Below are positions 9,268 through 17,336 of a stretch of 64,000 nt of DNA, one piece after another. The stretch is from the NCBI GenBank assembly GCA_959019775.1, contig CAUEPS010000002.1:124001-188000 (forward strand). Reading direction: 5' to 3'. Made by a program: the position numbers and the translations under genes. Source of the stretch: an uncultured Collinsella sp. Lineage in GTDB: Bacteria; Actinomycetota; Coriobacteriia; Coriobacteriales; Coriobacteriaceae. Numbering within the stretch: position 1 is the first letter of the stretch; each line of letters begins with the position of its first letter. The notes below the pieces were generated by a model. It made no database searches. It saw nothing but the letters and a program-made list of their open reading frames with translations, and was not told the DNA's origin.

Positions 9268-9651
9268 GCCCGCTCCTCAACTCGACCACATGGACACCGT
9301 AACGCTAGACCATATGTATCGCTAGATGAATAGAGCGATACTACGGTTTAGGATGTTTGTTGGTACGCAAATGGCAAGTTTTTGTTCAGCGTGGTCCGAT
9401 TGAAACTTATCCCCCAACCAATCAGTCTTTGCGCAGGTCAATGCGCTTGCCAGCTTGTCCCATCCTTTGGCAGTGTACCTCAAATGAGCGCTGTTCAATT
9501 GTGTTGCGCAACTCACCTAACGCCAGCTACCGTCTACGACCTTTTCATAGCATTTATGCATAGTATCTGTTATGGAATGAATCATGCTGCACCTAACGCA
9601 CCCGTCAAGTTCGCGGCAAGATTTTCGTCAAGCACACGGCGCGCGCTCAGC
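9268..9651. other. Intergenic region upstream of the SARP-like regulator
   Basis: I find no credible gene in these 384 bases. It holds the presumed promoter and operator of the minus-strand regulator (see 9316-9341). An open frame reading rightward into nagB on the opposite strand is a shadow of nagB. Confidence 0.6.
9316..9341. promoter_or_regulatory. Inverted repeat upstream of the SARP-like regulator
   Basis: GTATCGCT (9316-9323) and AGCGATAC (9334-9341), perfect 8-bp arms with a 10-base spacer, about 50 bases upstream of the start codon. Position and symmetry fit an operator. Confidence 0.4.
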
Positions 9652-9680
9652 AAAAAGGCCCCCGCAAAGCGGAGGCCTTC
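9652..9680 (-). terminator. Intrinsic terminator of nagB
   Basis: On the minus strand GGCCTCCG / CGGGGGCC (one mismatch) followed by TTTTT, 32 bases after the nagB stop. Confidence 0.8.
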
Positions 9681-9711
9681 GGCAAAGCTATGTCGAGGTG
9701 ATAGGCTTTCG

Positions 9712-10440
9712 CTACTCGCAGAGCGAAAGGGCGGCCTCGTCGGCAACGACAACGCAGTTGGTGTGCAGTTGCAGGATCGAGGCAGGGCACTGGGGGGTAA
9801 CCGGACCATAGCACATGTCATGCACGGCCTGCGCCTTGGCCTCGCCGTTGGCGACGACCAGGATCATGCGGGCATACATGATGGTCTGAGTGCCCATGGT
9901 GTAGGCCTGACGGGGCACGTCGTCGATGCTGTCGAACAGGCGGCTGTTGGCCTGAATAGTGCTCTCGGTAAGGTCGACGCAGTGCGTACCCTTGGAGAAG
10001 TGGTCATCGGGCTCGTTGAAGCCAATGTGACCGTTGTTACCGATGCCGAGCAGCTGCAGATCAGGGTAACCGGCGGCAGCAACGATCTTGTCGTACTCAG
10101 AGCAGGCAGCGGCAGCGTCGGGATTAGAGCCATCGGGCACATGCGTGTTGTTCAGGTCGATGTTAATGTGATCGAAGAAGTTCTCACGCATAAAGTAGTG
10201 GTAGCTCTGGGGATCGTCGTGCGAAAGGCCACGATACTCGTCGAGGTTGTAGGTGCTGACCTCGGCAAAGTCGACGTCACCCTTCTCGTACCAAGCGGCG
10301 AGCTGCTTGTAGGCGCCAATCGGGGTGGAGCCGGTGGCAAGACCCAGCACGCAATCGGGCTTGAGGATAACCTGGGCCGAGATGATATTGGCGGCCTTGC
10401 GGCTCATATCCTCGTAGTCTTTAGCTTTAATGATCTTCAT
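9712..10440 (-). CDS. nagB: Glucosamine-6-phosphate deaminase
   Basis: 242 aa. Converts glucosamine 6-phosphate to fructose 6-phosphate and ammonia, feeding amino sugars into glycolysis. Motifs: LGLATGSTPIGAYK phosphate loop, NLDEY with the proton-transfer Asp (D67), and GIGNNGHIGFNEP with the catalytic His (H138); the NGH form is the one common in Gram-positive NagB. Start ATG 10440 (MKIIKAKDYED) has AAAGGA upstream. The open frame extends further upstream, but that extension is not NagB-like. It lies downstream of the PTS gene crr and near glmM, forming an amino-sugar group. Confidence 0.96.
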   Translation of the reverse strand: MKIIKAKDYEDMSRKAANIISAQVILKPDCVLGLATGSTPIGAYKQLAAWYEKGDVDFAEVSTYNLDEYRGLSHDDPQSYHYFMRENFFDHINIDLNNTHVPDGSNPDAAAACSEYDKIVAAAGYPDLQLLGIGNNGHIGFNEPDDHFSKGTHCVDLTESTIQANSRLFDSIDDVPRQAYTMGTQTIMYARMILVVANGEAKAQAVHDMCYGPVTPQCPASILQLHTNCVVVADEAALSLCE

Positions 10441-10638
10441 TACGCGTCCTTTCTCGTACAAGAGAGGCAAGGCTCCCCTTACAAGCACTTGCCCGCGGCC
10501 CGCGTCGGCCGCAACCAACGTGTGCGGCCACCAGGGCGAGGTCGCGTAATGTATATGTCTCGTGTCTACCCGCGTCGAGGCCCCTGCCCGTCCACGGTGA
10601 CCCAAAGCTGTTTAGCTTCGGACAAATCCCATCTTGCC

Positions 10639-10672
10639 ACGGAGGGCGTCCTCTTTCAAGGGCGCCCTCCGT
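10639..10672 (-). terminator. Hairpin downstream of crr
   Basis: ACGGAGGGCG / CGCCCTCCGT, perfect 10-bp arms 40 bases after the crr stop. There is no U-tract on the minus strand, so termination efficiency is uncertain; it may protect the mRNA end. Confidence 0.5.
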
Positions 10673-10712
10673 AAACGTGTTTGAATTGTAGGCTAAAGGC
10701 CGAGCGCGCTCA

Positions 10713-11210
10713 CTAGCGCTCGCGAGCAACGATGAGTTGGTCCATCTCCTCGACATGCTCGCCAACGGAACCCTTGATGCTCGAGAACTCAACGGAGTTG
10801 CACACCAAGATGGGAACCGTCACATCGTAGCCCTCAGCAGCAATTGCCTCGCGATCGAACTCGATGAGCACATCGCCCTTATGGACGATGTCACCCACTT
10901 GCGCATGTACGGTAAAGTGCTTGCCCTCGAGCTGAACAGTGTCCAAACCAACGTGGATGAGCACGTCTAGGCCATCGACCGTGTTGAGCGCAACGGCGTG
11001 TCCCGTGGGAAAAATGGCCTCGACCTTGGCGTCTGCCGGCGCAATCACGCGCGTGCCGGTAGGCTGAATCGCCACGCCCTGGCCCAAAAGGCCGGTGGCA
11101 AACGTCTGGTCATTGACCTCGGACAACGGAATGACATCACCCGAGATGGGAGCATCCAGCGTAAGGACTCGACCACGCATACCAAAAGACCTTAGGACTT
11201 TAGTGAACAT
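10713..11210 (-). CDS. crr: PTS glucose-type EIIA component
   Basis: 165 aa stand-alone EIIA(Glc)-fold protein that passes phosphate from HPr to a sugar EIIBC. The phospho-accepting His is in LIHVGLDTV (H86) and the partner His is H71 (FPTGHAVAL). The N-terminus ISGDVIPLSEVND is typical. Start chosen at ATG 11210, which is preceded by AGGGGGAG; an upstream in-frame ATG would add only seven residues. It is the only PTS protein in the window, so the sugar is not shown; the nearby nagB and glmM suggest amino sugars as one possibility. Confidence 0.9.
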   Translation of the reverse strand: MFTKVLRSFGMRGRVLTLDAPISGDVIPLSEVNDQTFATGLLGQGVAIQPTGTRVIAPADAKVEAIFPTGHAVALNTVDGLDVLIHVGLDTVQLEGKHFTVHAQVGDIVHKGDVLIEFDREAIAAEGYDVTVPILVCNSVEFSSIKGSVGEHVEEMDQLIVARER

Positions 11211-11281
11211 GCTCCCCCTCGGACATACCAATCAATCAAAATAACCTTGTCAGTTTACCACTTGGCACCCGTTTTTGGCCA

Positions 11282-12619
11282 TTAGGGAAGTTCGCGCTTG
11301 ACAACCTCGACGATATCGTCAACAACACGCTGGGTCAGCTCGTGCGTCTCCGCCTCGGCCATAACGCGAACCAGCGGCTCGGTACCGCTCGGGCGCACCA
11401 AGATGCGGCCGCGACCGTTAAGCTCCTTCTCGGCGGCAGCGACGGCGTCCCAAATGGGCTGGCAATCGTCCAGGCCGGCCTTATTGTCCGAATGCACGTT
11501 GACGAGCACCTGCGGGTACTTCTTCATGATGCCGGCAAGGTCGGTAAGGGTGCGGCCGGTGCGCTTGAGCACGGCCAAAAGCTGCAGGGCCGTCACCAGA
11601 CCGTCGCCGGTGGTGTTGTGCTCCAGGAAGATGATGTGGCCGGACTGCTCGCCACCGATAACAGCACCGTCCTCGAGCATGCGCTCAAGAACATAGCGGT
11701 CGCCCACGGCGGTCTGGACCATCTCAAAGCCCTGCTCCTTCATTGCGATGGAGAAGCCCAGGTTGCACATGACGGTCGAGACGATCTCGGAGTTGGCGAG
11801 CTTGCCGCGAGCTGCAAGGTCGGAGCCGCAGATAGCCAGGATGTAGTCGCCATCAATCTCGTTGCCCTCGCTGTCCACGAACAGCACGCGATCGGCGTCG
11901 CCGTCGTGGGCAAGGCCGATATCGGCGTGGGTGCGCAGCACGAGCTCGCGCAGGGGCTCAAGGTGCGTGGAGCCACACTCAACGTTAATGTCAGTGCCGC
12001 AGTAATCGGTGTTGATGGCATGGACCGTGGCGCCCAGGCGCTGCAGCGCGGCGGGCGTGGTCTGGCAGGAAGCACCGTGACCGCAGTCGACGGCAACAAC
12101 CAGGCCGTCGAGCTTAAGGCCGTCGAGCGTGCTGATGGCATGATCGACATATGCCTTGCGGGCGTCCTTCATCTTGATGATGTGACCCACACCGGCGCCG
12201 GTCGGCAGCGTGTCGGCAGCCATGGCCCCCTCGGACATGACCCAGGCGCTGATCTCTTCCTCAACCGCGTCGGGAAGCTTCATGCCCTTGCGGCTAAAGA
12301 ACTTGATGCCGTTGAACTCCGGCGGATTATGCGAAGCAGAAATGACGATGCCGCCATCGAGCTCGTTTTGGACGGTGAGCAGCGCCACGGCCGGCGTAGG
12401 GATAACGCCGCAGCAGTGCGGACGGCCGCCCTCGGCCATGATGCCGGCGGTCAGAGCACTCTCGAGCATGGTGCCCGAAAGACGCGTATCGCGACCGATG
12501 CAAATGTCCGGGCCAAGGAACTTGGTCGCCGCGCGGCCCAGACGAAATGCAAGGTCGCACGAGAGGTCGGCGTTGGCGACGCCACGGACGCCATCGGTAC
12601 CGAAGATGTTCTGGGGCAT
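11282..12619 (-). CDS. glmM: Phosphoglucosamine mutase
   Basis: 445 aa, normal length. Interconverts glucosamine 6-phosphate and glucosamine 1-phosphate for UDP-GlcNAc and peptidoglycan synthesis. Seen: FGTDGVRG N-terminus, catalytic phosphoserine loop ISASHNPPEFNGIK (S96), Mg-binding DGDADR, and the phosphate-binding RPSGTEPLVRVMAE near the C-terminus. Start ATG 12619 (MPQNIFGTDG) has AAGGAG with 7-base spacing. It lies downstream of rplM-rpsI, from which it is separated by a terminator. Confidence 0.97.
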   Translation of the reverse strand: MPQNIFGTDGVRGVANADLSCDLAFRLGRAATKFLGPDICIGRDTRLSGTMLESALTAGIMAEGGRPHCCGVIPTPAVALLTVQNELDGGIVISASHNPPEFNGIKFFSRKGMKLPDAVEEEISAWVMSEGAMAADTLPTGAGVGHIIKMKDARKAYVDHAISTLDGLKLDGLVVAVDCGHGASCQTTPAALQRLGATVHAINTDYCGTDINVECGSTHLEPLRELVLRTHADIGLAHDGDADRVLFVDSEGNEIDGDYILAICGSDLAARGKLANSEIVSTVMCNLGFSIAMKEQGFEMVQTAVGDRYVLERMLEDGAVIGGEQSGHIIFLEHNTTGDGLVTALQLLAVLKRTGRTLTDLAGIMKKYPQVLVNVHSDNKAGLDDCQPIWDAVAAAEKELNGRGRILVRPSGTEPLVRVMAEAETHELTQRVVDDIVEVVKRELP

Positions 12620-12667
12620 AGGATCGCTCCTTCCCAAGTGGGCAAAACGCAGTCGCCCACCCTAGTC

Positions 12668-12712
12668 GAAAAAGAAAAGCGGGACCCGCCGAGCAATCGG
12701 CAGGCCCCGCTT
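12668..12712 (-). terminator. Intrinsic terminator of rplM-rpsI
   Basis: GC-rich hairpin (12677-12712, AAGCGGG ... CCCGCTT type arms) followed on the minus strand by TTTCTTTTTC. Confidence 0.88.
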
Positions 12713-12742
12713 GTACATTGTATCTCGTAAGGAGATAAAACC

Positions 12743-13138
<396 letters not shown>

Positions 13139-13140
13139 CT

Positions 13141-13584
13141 TTAAGCCTCCAGCTCAATCTTCGTGGGGTTCTGGGCAGCGTGCGGATGCTCGGCACCAGC
13201 GTAGACCTTAAGCTTGGTCATCTGGGCACGGCCGAGGGTGGTCTTGGGCAGCATGCCGCGAACGGCGCGCTCGATGACCTTCTCCGGGTGCTTCTCCATA
13301 GCCTGGCGGAAGCTCTCAGCCTTGAGGCCGCCGTTGTAGCCGCTGTGGCGATAATAGGTCTTCGTGTCGGCCTTGTTACCGGTAAGCTGGACCTTATCGG
13401 CGTTGATGACGACAACGAAGTCGCCGCAGTCGCTGTTGGGCGTGAACTGGGGCTTGTTCTTACCGCGCAGGATCATTGCGATCTGGGTGGCAAGACGGCC
13501 CAGGACAGCACCATCGGCGTCGACGAGAACCCAGTTGCGCTGGACCTCGCCCTGCTTGGCGTAGTGAGTCGATTTCGAAATCAC
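13141..13584 (-). CDS. rplM: 50S ribosomal protein L13
   Basis: 147 aa. Typical L13 segments: WVLVDADGAVLGRLAT, HSGYNGGLKA, and AVRGMLPKTTLGR. The start is GTG 13584, preceded by GGAGGAG with 5-base spacing. Co-transcribed with rpsI. Confidence 0.98.
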   Translation of the reverse strand: MISKSTHYAKQGEVQRNWVLVDADGAVLGRLATQIAMILRGKNKPQFTPNSDCGDFVVVINADKVQLTGNKADTKTYYRHSGYNGGLKAESFRQAMEKHPEKVIERAVRGMLPKTTLGRAQMTKLKVYAGAEHPHAAQNPTKIELEA

Positions 13585-13741
13585 TTAGACTCCTCCATGT
13601 ACAGTACGTGTTGTTACAGAGATTCACGGGGCTCTGCAAGTAACCCGTCCATATTACCCCGCTCGCCGCCCGAGTCAACAGGTATTTTGGCTCCGACCAG
13701 AGTTTCTGCACATGTCGTCCATGGGTCATGACGTCGCGACG

Positions 13742-14620
13742 CTAGCGCTCGACAAACGCCTCGATATCTCCCAGCAAGCGCTTTGCCTCCTGGCGGCCCT
13801 GAATATACAAGTCGAGGAGCTTTGCCGGATCGTGCTCAACGTGGCCGACCTCGACCGGCTTTTGCGGAGCGACGACCAGCGCGCGGCCCTCGCGCTCATA
13901 CTTCCACAGATGCATGCGCTGGATGTTGTAGCGATCGTGGCGCGTCTCGATAGCCTCGAGCAGGTAGGGGTAGTCGGCATAGCGAGCGCGTGCGGCTGGC
14001 ATAAACTCGTAGGGCTTTTTCTCGTATGAACGGTCCTGCGTGACAATGACAACCGCACGGTCGAAGCCCGCCTCCTCGAGCACATGCTCGATAGGAACCG
14101 AATCGGCCACGCCGCCGTCGACGTATTTGTGCCCGTCTATCTCGACCGGCGGCGTCACCAGCGGCAGTGACGTCGAGGCGCGCACGGCGTCAAGGTCAAG
14201 TACGGCGCTTTTGACCGGCAGGTACGTGGCGGTTCCAAAGAGCATGTCCGTCGCGACGGCGTACATCTCGATGGGGCTCGCGTCGAACGTTTCGTTGTCG
14301 AAGGGGTCCAGGCGGTCCTGGACATCGTTGAAGATAAAGTCGTAACCCACGATGGAGCCCGTGGACGCAAACGATGCGGCGCCCATGAAGCGGTTGTCGT
14401 TGCAGAAAGCCAGGTTGATGCGGTTGGCACGGCCGATCTGGTGCGACTTGTAGTTTACGCCGTTGAGGGCGCCGGCCGATACGCCATATACCGCCGGAAT
14501 CTCGACGCCGGCCTCCATGAGAACGTCGAGCACGCCGGCGGTAAATTGCCCGCGGAAGCTGCCGCCCTCCAGAACGAGCGCGACCTTGCCGGCGTTCTTT
14601 GCCTTATCTTCTGCAGTCAT
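13742..14620 (-). CDS. Patatin-like phospholipase family protein
   Basis: 292 aa. Ser-Asp dyad hydrolase of the patatin fold: oxyanion loop EGGSFRGQF (residues 18-26), nucleophile elbow YGVSAGALNG (S48), and the Asp in YVDGGVADSVP (D168). No signal peptide is seen, so it is probably cytoplasmic or membrane-associated, of the YjjU type. The substrate is not predictable beyond acyl esters or phospholipids. Start ATG 14620 is preceded by GGAGGTCAAT. The gene is on its own. Confidence 0.9.
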   Translation of the reverse strand: MTAEDKAKNAGKVALVLEGGSFRGQFTAGVLDVLMEAGVEIPAVYGVSAGALNGVNYKSHQIGRANRINLAFCNDNRFMGAASFASTGSIVGYDFIFNDVQDRLDPFDNETFDASPIEMYAVATDMLFGTATYLPVKSAVLDLDAVRASTSLPLVTPPVEIDGHKYVDGGVADSVPIEHVLEEAGFDRAVVIVTQDRSYEKKPYEFMPAARARYADYPYLLEAIETRHDRYNIQRMHLWKYEREGRALVVAPQKPVEVGHVEHDPAKLLDLYIQGRQEAKRLLGDIEAFVER

Positions 14621-14718
14621 ATTGACCTCCTGCGATTGCGTTTTGGCTTTCTTCTACCCAGTTTTGGAATGGAGGGCGCATAGGTTTTGGAGTTGAGAAG
14701 ATGGAGCGGATAGCGCGT

Positions 14719-14908
14719 CCCAGTTTGAGGCGGGATTCCGGGATGAGCTTTCCGCCAACAGCCCATCCGGAAAATGCATCCCATTCCGAATGAGGATTCC
14801 GGGATGCGGTTTCCACTTGATGTGCCATCCGGAAACCACGTCCCAGTCTGAGTGCGGACTCCGGGACGCACTTTCCGCCTGGGCCGCCATTGGGAAAGCG
14901 CGTCCCAC
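14719..14908. repeat. Imperfect ~62-bp tandem repeat, three units
   Basis: Three consecutive units of about 62 bases, each starting TCCCA and containing a CCGGGA...TTTCC segment followed by a C(C/A)TCCGGAAA- or TTGGGAAA-like partner. A fourth partial TCCCA follows. Each unit holds a short self-complementary pair (CCGGGATG...CATCCGG type). Open frames across it on the minus strand are periodic, but they have no ribosome-binding site or recognisable family. It lies between the patatin gene and tmRNA remnants. Confidence 0.7.
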
Positions 14909-14923
14909 CCTGCGTTGCCGTAG

Positions 14924-14970
14924 CGTTTTCTTTACGCCCGCGCCCTGCACAGAGTTCGATTCTCCGCGGG
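14924..14970 (+). repeat. 47-bp direct repeat with tmRNA T-arm sequence, copy 1
   Basis: 46 of 47 bases match copy 2 at 15133-15179. The 3' part (GAGTTCGATTCTCCGCG) equals 17 bases of the tmRNA T-arm and acceptor, in the same sense as the tmRNA transcript read on the opposite strand. It looks like a decayed 3' end of tmRNA. Confidence 0.7.
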
Positions 14971-15132
14971 TTTGGGGTTCCGTTGATGCGGCGCATGGCA
15001 GGCTGAGATTCGATAACATCGCATCCGTTTTGAGTCGGAAGTTTGCGCGGAGAATCCGCGTATTTGCTTCGCAAATCCGCACCGGCTTCGGCCGCCTGCC
15101 GGCGTCCTCGCCCGCGGGCTAAAAACGCTTAC

Positions 15133-15179
15133 GCGTTTTCTTTACGCCCGCGCCCTGCATAGAGTTCGATTCTCCGCGG
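15133..15179 (+). repeat. 47-bp direct repeat with tmRNA T-arm sequence, copy 2
   Basis: Near-identical to 14924-14970 and inverted relative to the real tmRNA 3' end at 15245-15261. Between the copies (14971-15132) I see no gene. Such duplicates of an RNA gene end are what integration and decay of a mobile element would leave. Confidence 0.7.
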
Positions 15180-15187
15180 TACGAACA

Positions 15188-15224
15188 AGAAAAAAAATAG
15201 CAGGTAGATATGGGTATCTACCTG
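15188..15224 (-). terminator. Intrinsic terminator of tmRNA
   Basis: Perfect hairpin CAGGTAGATA / TATCTACCTG with loop TGGG (15201-15224), followed on the minus strand by an 8-T run. Confidence 0.95.
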
Positions 15225-15235
15225 CCTGTTACTTA

Positions 15236-15599
15236 TGGTGGAGGCGCGGAGAATCGAACTCCGGTCCACGAAAGCCCCCTGATTGGCATCTCCAAGCTCA
15301 GTCGCTGGTTTTGTCTCGGACGCTTTGCGCGCAGCGACACGCTCGCGGTGTCCTAACCGGTTCGGTCTTAGCCTGCGCCATACCGATTACGTTCGCAGGA
15401 GCATTCCCCTAAAATGACGTCGCGCCGGTGTCGGGGAAATCACCGGGTTGACGCGCCGCTATAAACTAAGCAGCGAGAGCCATAGGCTCAAAAGAAGAGT
15501 TGTTGTCAATTCAATTTGACGGTACCCCTGTTTAACGAGGCGAGGAGACCTCGGCTTGCTTCCTCTCTCAGAGCTATCGTGTCGAAACCAGTCGCCCCC
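15236..15599 (-). ncRNA. ssrA: Transfer-messenger RNA (tmRNA)
   Basis: 364 nt. The 5' end GGGGGCG (15593-15599) pairs with CGCCTCC before the encoded CCA (15236-15238). The 5' segment GGCGACTGGTTTCGACA is the classic tmRNA start, and the 3' end has a T-arm (GGAGTTCGATTCTCC). The tag reading frame lies at 15466-15507 on the minus strand and encodes DNNSSFEPMALAA followed by TAG. It rescues stalled ribosomes together with SmpB, which is not in the window. Confidence 0.97.
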
Positions 15600-15836
15600 G
15601 AATGCCGGGAAAGTCTGGATGGCATTGGGCACGAGCACCCAACACCCGTCGACTTTTCAAGGAACATACGGGGCGAGCCCCGCTTGTGGAGTGTTATCTT
15701 ACCACGTTCTGAAAGCGGACAGCTGTTCTATGCACGAGCTGTGAAGACCCCAATGTGCGCTGCACTTCGCACTTTTGCCACCAATCGCGTCACGTATATT
15801 TTCGCCAAGCACAATTGACCCGTCGAAAGGACCGTT

Positions 15837-16271
15837 ATGGATACCAAGCAGCAACTCGTCAATGCCCTCGCAGGCCTGGGCTCGACCATTACCGAAGCTA
15901 TGGATGTCATCGAGGGCTTTGTCCCCTGCGGACATCCCGCCCTCACAGTATCGAACGCACTCGTCGCGCTGGACGCCGACGATGATGTTGCTCTCGCCCA
16001 GCAGCTCGAGACCGTCGAGAGCTTTATCGACCACGTGAGTGAGAACCGCGGCGTGTCCGCCTACCACGGCATCGAGGTCGAGCTCGCGGGTCCCAAAGCC
16101 GACTTGCTCGCAGCAATCCGCGAGGTAGGCGCCCTCATGCAGACCGCAGGCGTCAAGAACACCCAGGTCAACGAGTGGGTCTACCGCAGTCTGGCAGCAC
16201 TCGACAGCTCCAACGAAAAGGCAGCCGAGCAGCTCGCAGAAAGTCCCGCCATTAAGGCAGCGCTTTTGTAA
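15837..16271 (+). CDS. Hypothetical protein, predicted all-helical
   Basis: 144 aa, family not recognised. Rich in Ala, Leu, Glu and Asp with heptad-like spacing, no membrane segment, no signal peptide and one Cys. AAAGGA lies 5 bases before the ATG, so the start is well supported. It sits between tmRNA and a toxin-antitoxin pair and is followed by a hairpin at 16281. Codon use matches the neighbours. Confidence 0.75.
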   Translation: MDTKQQLVNALAGLGSTITEAMDVIEGFVPCGHPALTVSNALVALDADDDVALAQQLETVESFIDHVSENRGVSAYHGIEVELAGPKADLLAAIREVGALMQTAGVKNTQVNEWVYRSLAALDSSNEKAAEQLAESPAIKAALL

Positions 16272-16280
16272 TTAAAGGAT

Positions 16281-16318
16281 GCGTGGCCTTCTGAGCGCCG
16301 ACGTTCCGAAGGCCACGC
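16281..16318. terminator. Hairpin between convergent genes
   Basis: GCGTGGCCTTC / GAAGGCCACGC, perfect 11-bp arms, between the unknown gene (+) and the PIN toxin (-). There is no clear T-run on either side, so it is likely a weak bidirectional terminator. Confidence 0.6.
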
Positions 16319-16331
16319 AGACAGCCAGGCG

Positions 16332-16847
16332 CTATCGGGACACCCGCCCACCACGCTCGGCCAAAGCAAGAATCGGCATCATTTGACGAGGTGTCTTTGC
16401 TGCAAGATCGGCATGTTCGAGCAGCTTACGATCGTTGGTCACCAAGTAATCAACCTGGGCGCGTTTGCATGCGGCGAGTACCAAGTTGTCCTCGTAATCG
16501 CGATGGAGCGTCAGATATTTGTCTGCTAGCCACAGATCGGATGCATCAGCGCCCACGGCCATAGCGTTTTCGGTCATATTCCGAACAAACGCCAACGTCG
16601 CATCGCCAATTGCACGGGCAGACGCCTCGTCGAGCACTCCCCCGCTGGCAAGAACGCTACGCTTCAGCTCGTGTTGGACAACGTACAGCACGTCCTTGAC
16701 GATATTCACCGGAAAGAACAGCAACGCCCTCGTCTCCGTCGCCTGCCCAATAAACGCACGCGCGGCAAGCGACTCGGCATGGTCGACGCAAAACGAATCG
16801 ACCCATACGTTGGCGTCCACCATTATTTTGAGGGGAGCCCCACTCAC
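16332..16847 (-). CDS. PIN-domain toxin
   Basis: 171 aa. PIN ribonuclease fold: N-terminal MVDANVWVD acidic residue, central Glu-containing helix, and the C-terminal DYEDNLVLAACKRAQVDYLVTND segment carrying the remaining acidic residues. PIN toxins cut tRNA, rRNA or mRNA. The start is GTG 16847, overlapping the antitoxin stop by four bases (GTGA), so translation is coupled. A start at the internal ATG eight codons later is possible. Target RNA unknown. Confidence 0.82.
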   Translation of the reverse strand: MSGAPLKIMVDANVWVDSFCVDHAESLAARAFIGQATETRALLFFPVNIVKDVLYVVQHELKRSVLASGGVLDEASARAIGDATLAFVRNMTENAMAVGADASDLWLADKYLTLHRDYEDNLVLAACKRAQVDYLVTNDRKLLEHADLAAKTPRQMMPILALAERGGRVSR

Positions 16848-17197
16848 TGGATCATCCCCTTTTGGCGATAATGCTCATCCATGGCTTCGGAATAGATTGT
16901 GTCCCAACCGCGATCGTCGGATACGGGCGACACAGCGATGCCCAAGTCCGCGTAAAGCTGATCAGCCGCCGCCCAGGATGCGGCAAACGGAGAATCCAGC
17001 GCGGCACCCCGCTGCCGGTCGTTAACGGCCTCAAGGATTTCCTCACACGAACCGCCGCCCTGCGCAACCTTGGCCACGACTTTTTTAATAAGGTCGGGCA
17101 GCGTTCCACCCGAAAGCCGCAGCGCCTCCTCGGCACGGTTCTTGACTTGGCGATCCACGCGAACGTTCACCTGCGCCATACTGCCAGCAACGCTCAT
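16844..17197 (-). CDS. RelB/DinJ-type antitoxin
   Basis: 117 aa from ATG 17197 (AAGGAG upstream); a start at the MAQVNVRVD methionine six codons later is also possible. The N-terminal VNVRVDRQVKNRAEEALRLSG is a ribbon-helix-helix DNA-binding domain of the RelB/DinJ type; the C-terminal half should wrap the toxin. RelB-like antitoxin with a PIN toxin is a mixed pairing. The promoter at 17219-17266 contains the likely operator for autorepression. Confidence 0.8.
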   Translation of the reverse strand: MSVAGSMAQVNVRVDRQVKNRAEEALRLSGGTLPDLIKKVVAKVAQGGGSCEEILEAVNDRQRGAALDSPFAASWAAADQLYADLGIAVSPVSDDRGWDTIYSEAMDEHYRQKGMIQ

Positions 17198-17218
17198 ATT
17201 GATCACGCTCCTTCCGCC

Positions 17219-17266
17219 TGCTATCACTGCTAGCACCACTATAAACAGCTGATAGCACACGGTCAA
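17219..17266 (-). promoter_or_regulatory. Promoter and operator of the RelB/PIN pair
   Basis: On the minus strand TTGACC (17261-17266) and TATAGT (17238-17243) with exact 17-base spacing. TGCTATCA-type half-sites (17219-17226 and 17250-17257, inverted) lie just downstream of the -10 and between -35 and -10, as expected for a self-repressed toxin-antitoxin operon. Confidence 0.7.
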
Positions 17267-17270
17267 ACAC

Positions 17271-17316
17271 AAAAAAGCCTGCATCCGGACGACGGCAGTG
17301 CCGCCCGGGTGCAGGC
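17271..17316 (-). terminator. Intrinsic terminator of the P-type ATPase gene
   Basis: GCCTGCACCCGGG ... CCGGATGCAGGC stem (17277-17316) followed by TTTTTT on the minus strand. Confidence 0.88.
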
Positions 17317-17336
17317 CATAAACTCAAGCAAAAGTG

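Noticed and set aside
9382..10674. 430-codon plus-strand frame covering nagB
   Set aside because: Shadow of nagB and its leader; nagB on the minus strand is unambiguous.
14719..14908. Possible CRISPR array
   Set aside because: The three units are imperfect along their whole length, with no constant repeat and variable spacer pattern, and there are no cas genes in the window.
14949..14970. Possible tRNA gene (T-arm-like GAGTTCGATTCTC)
   Set aside because: No acceptor pairing, D-arm or anticodon arm upstream; it matches the tmRNA 3' end instead.
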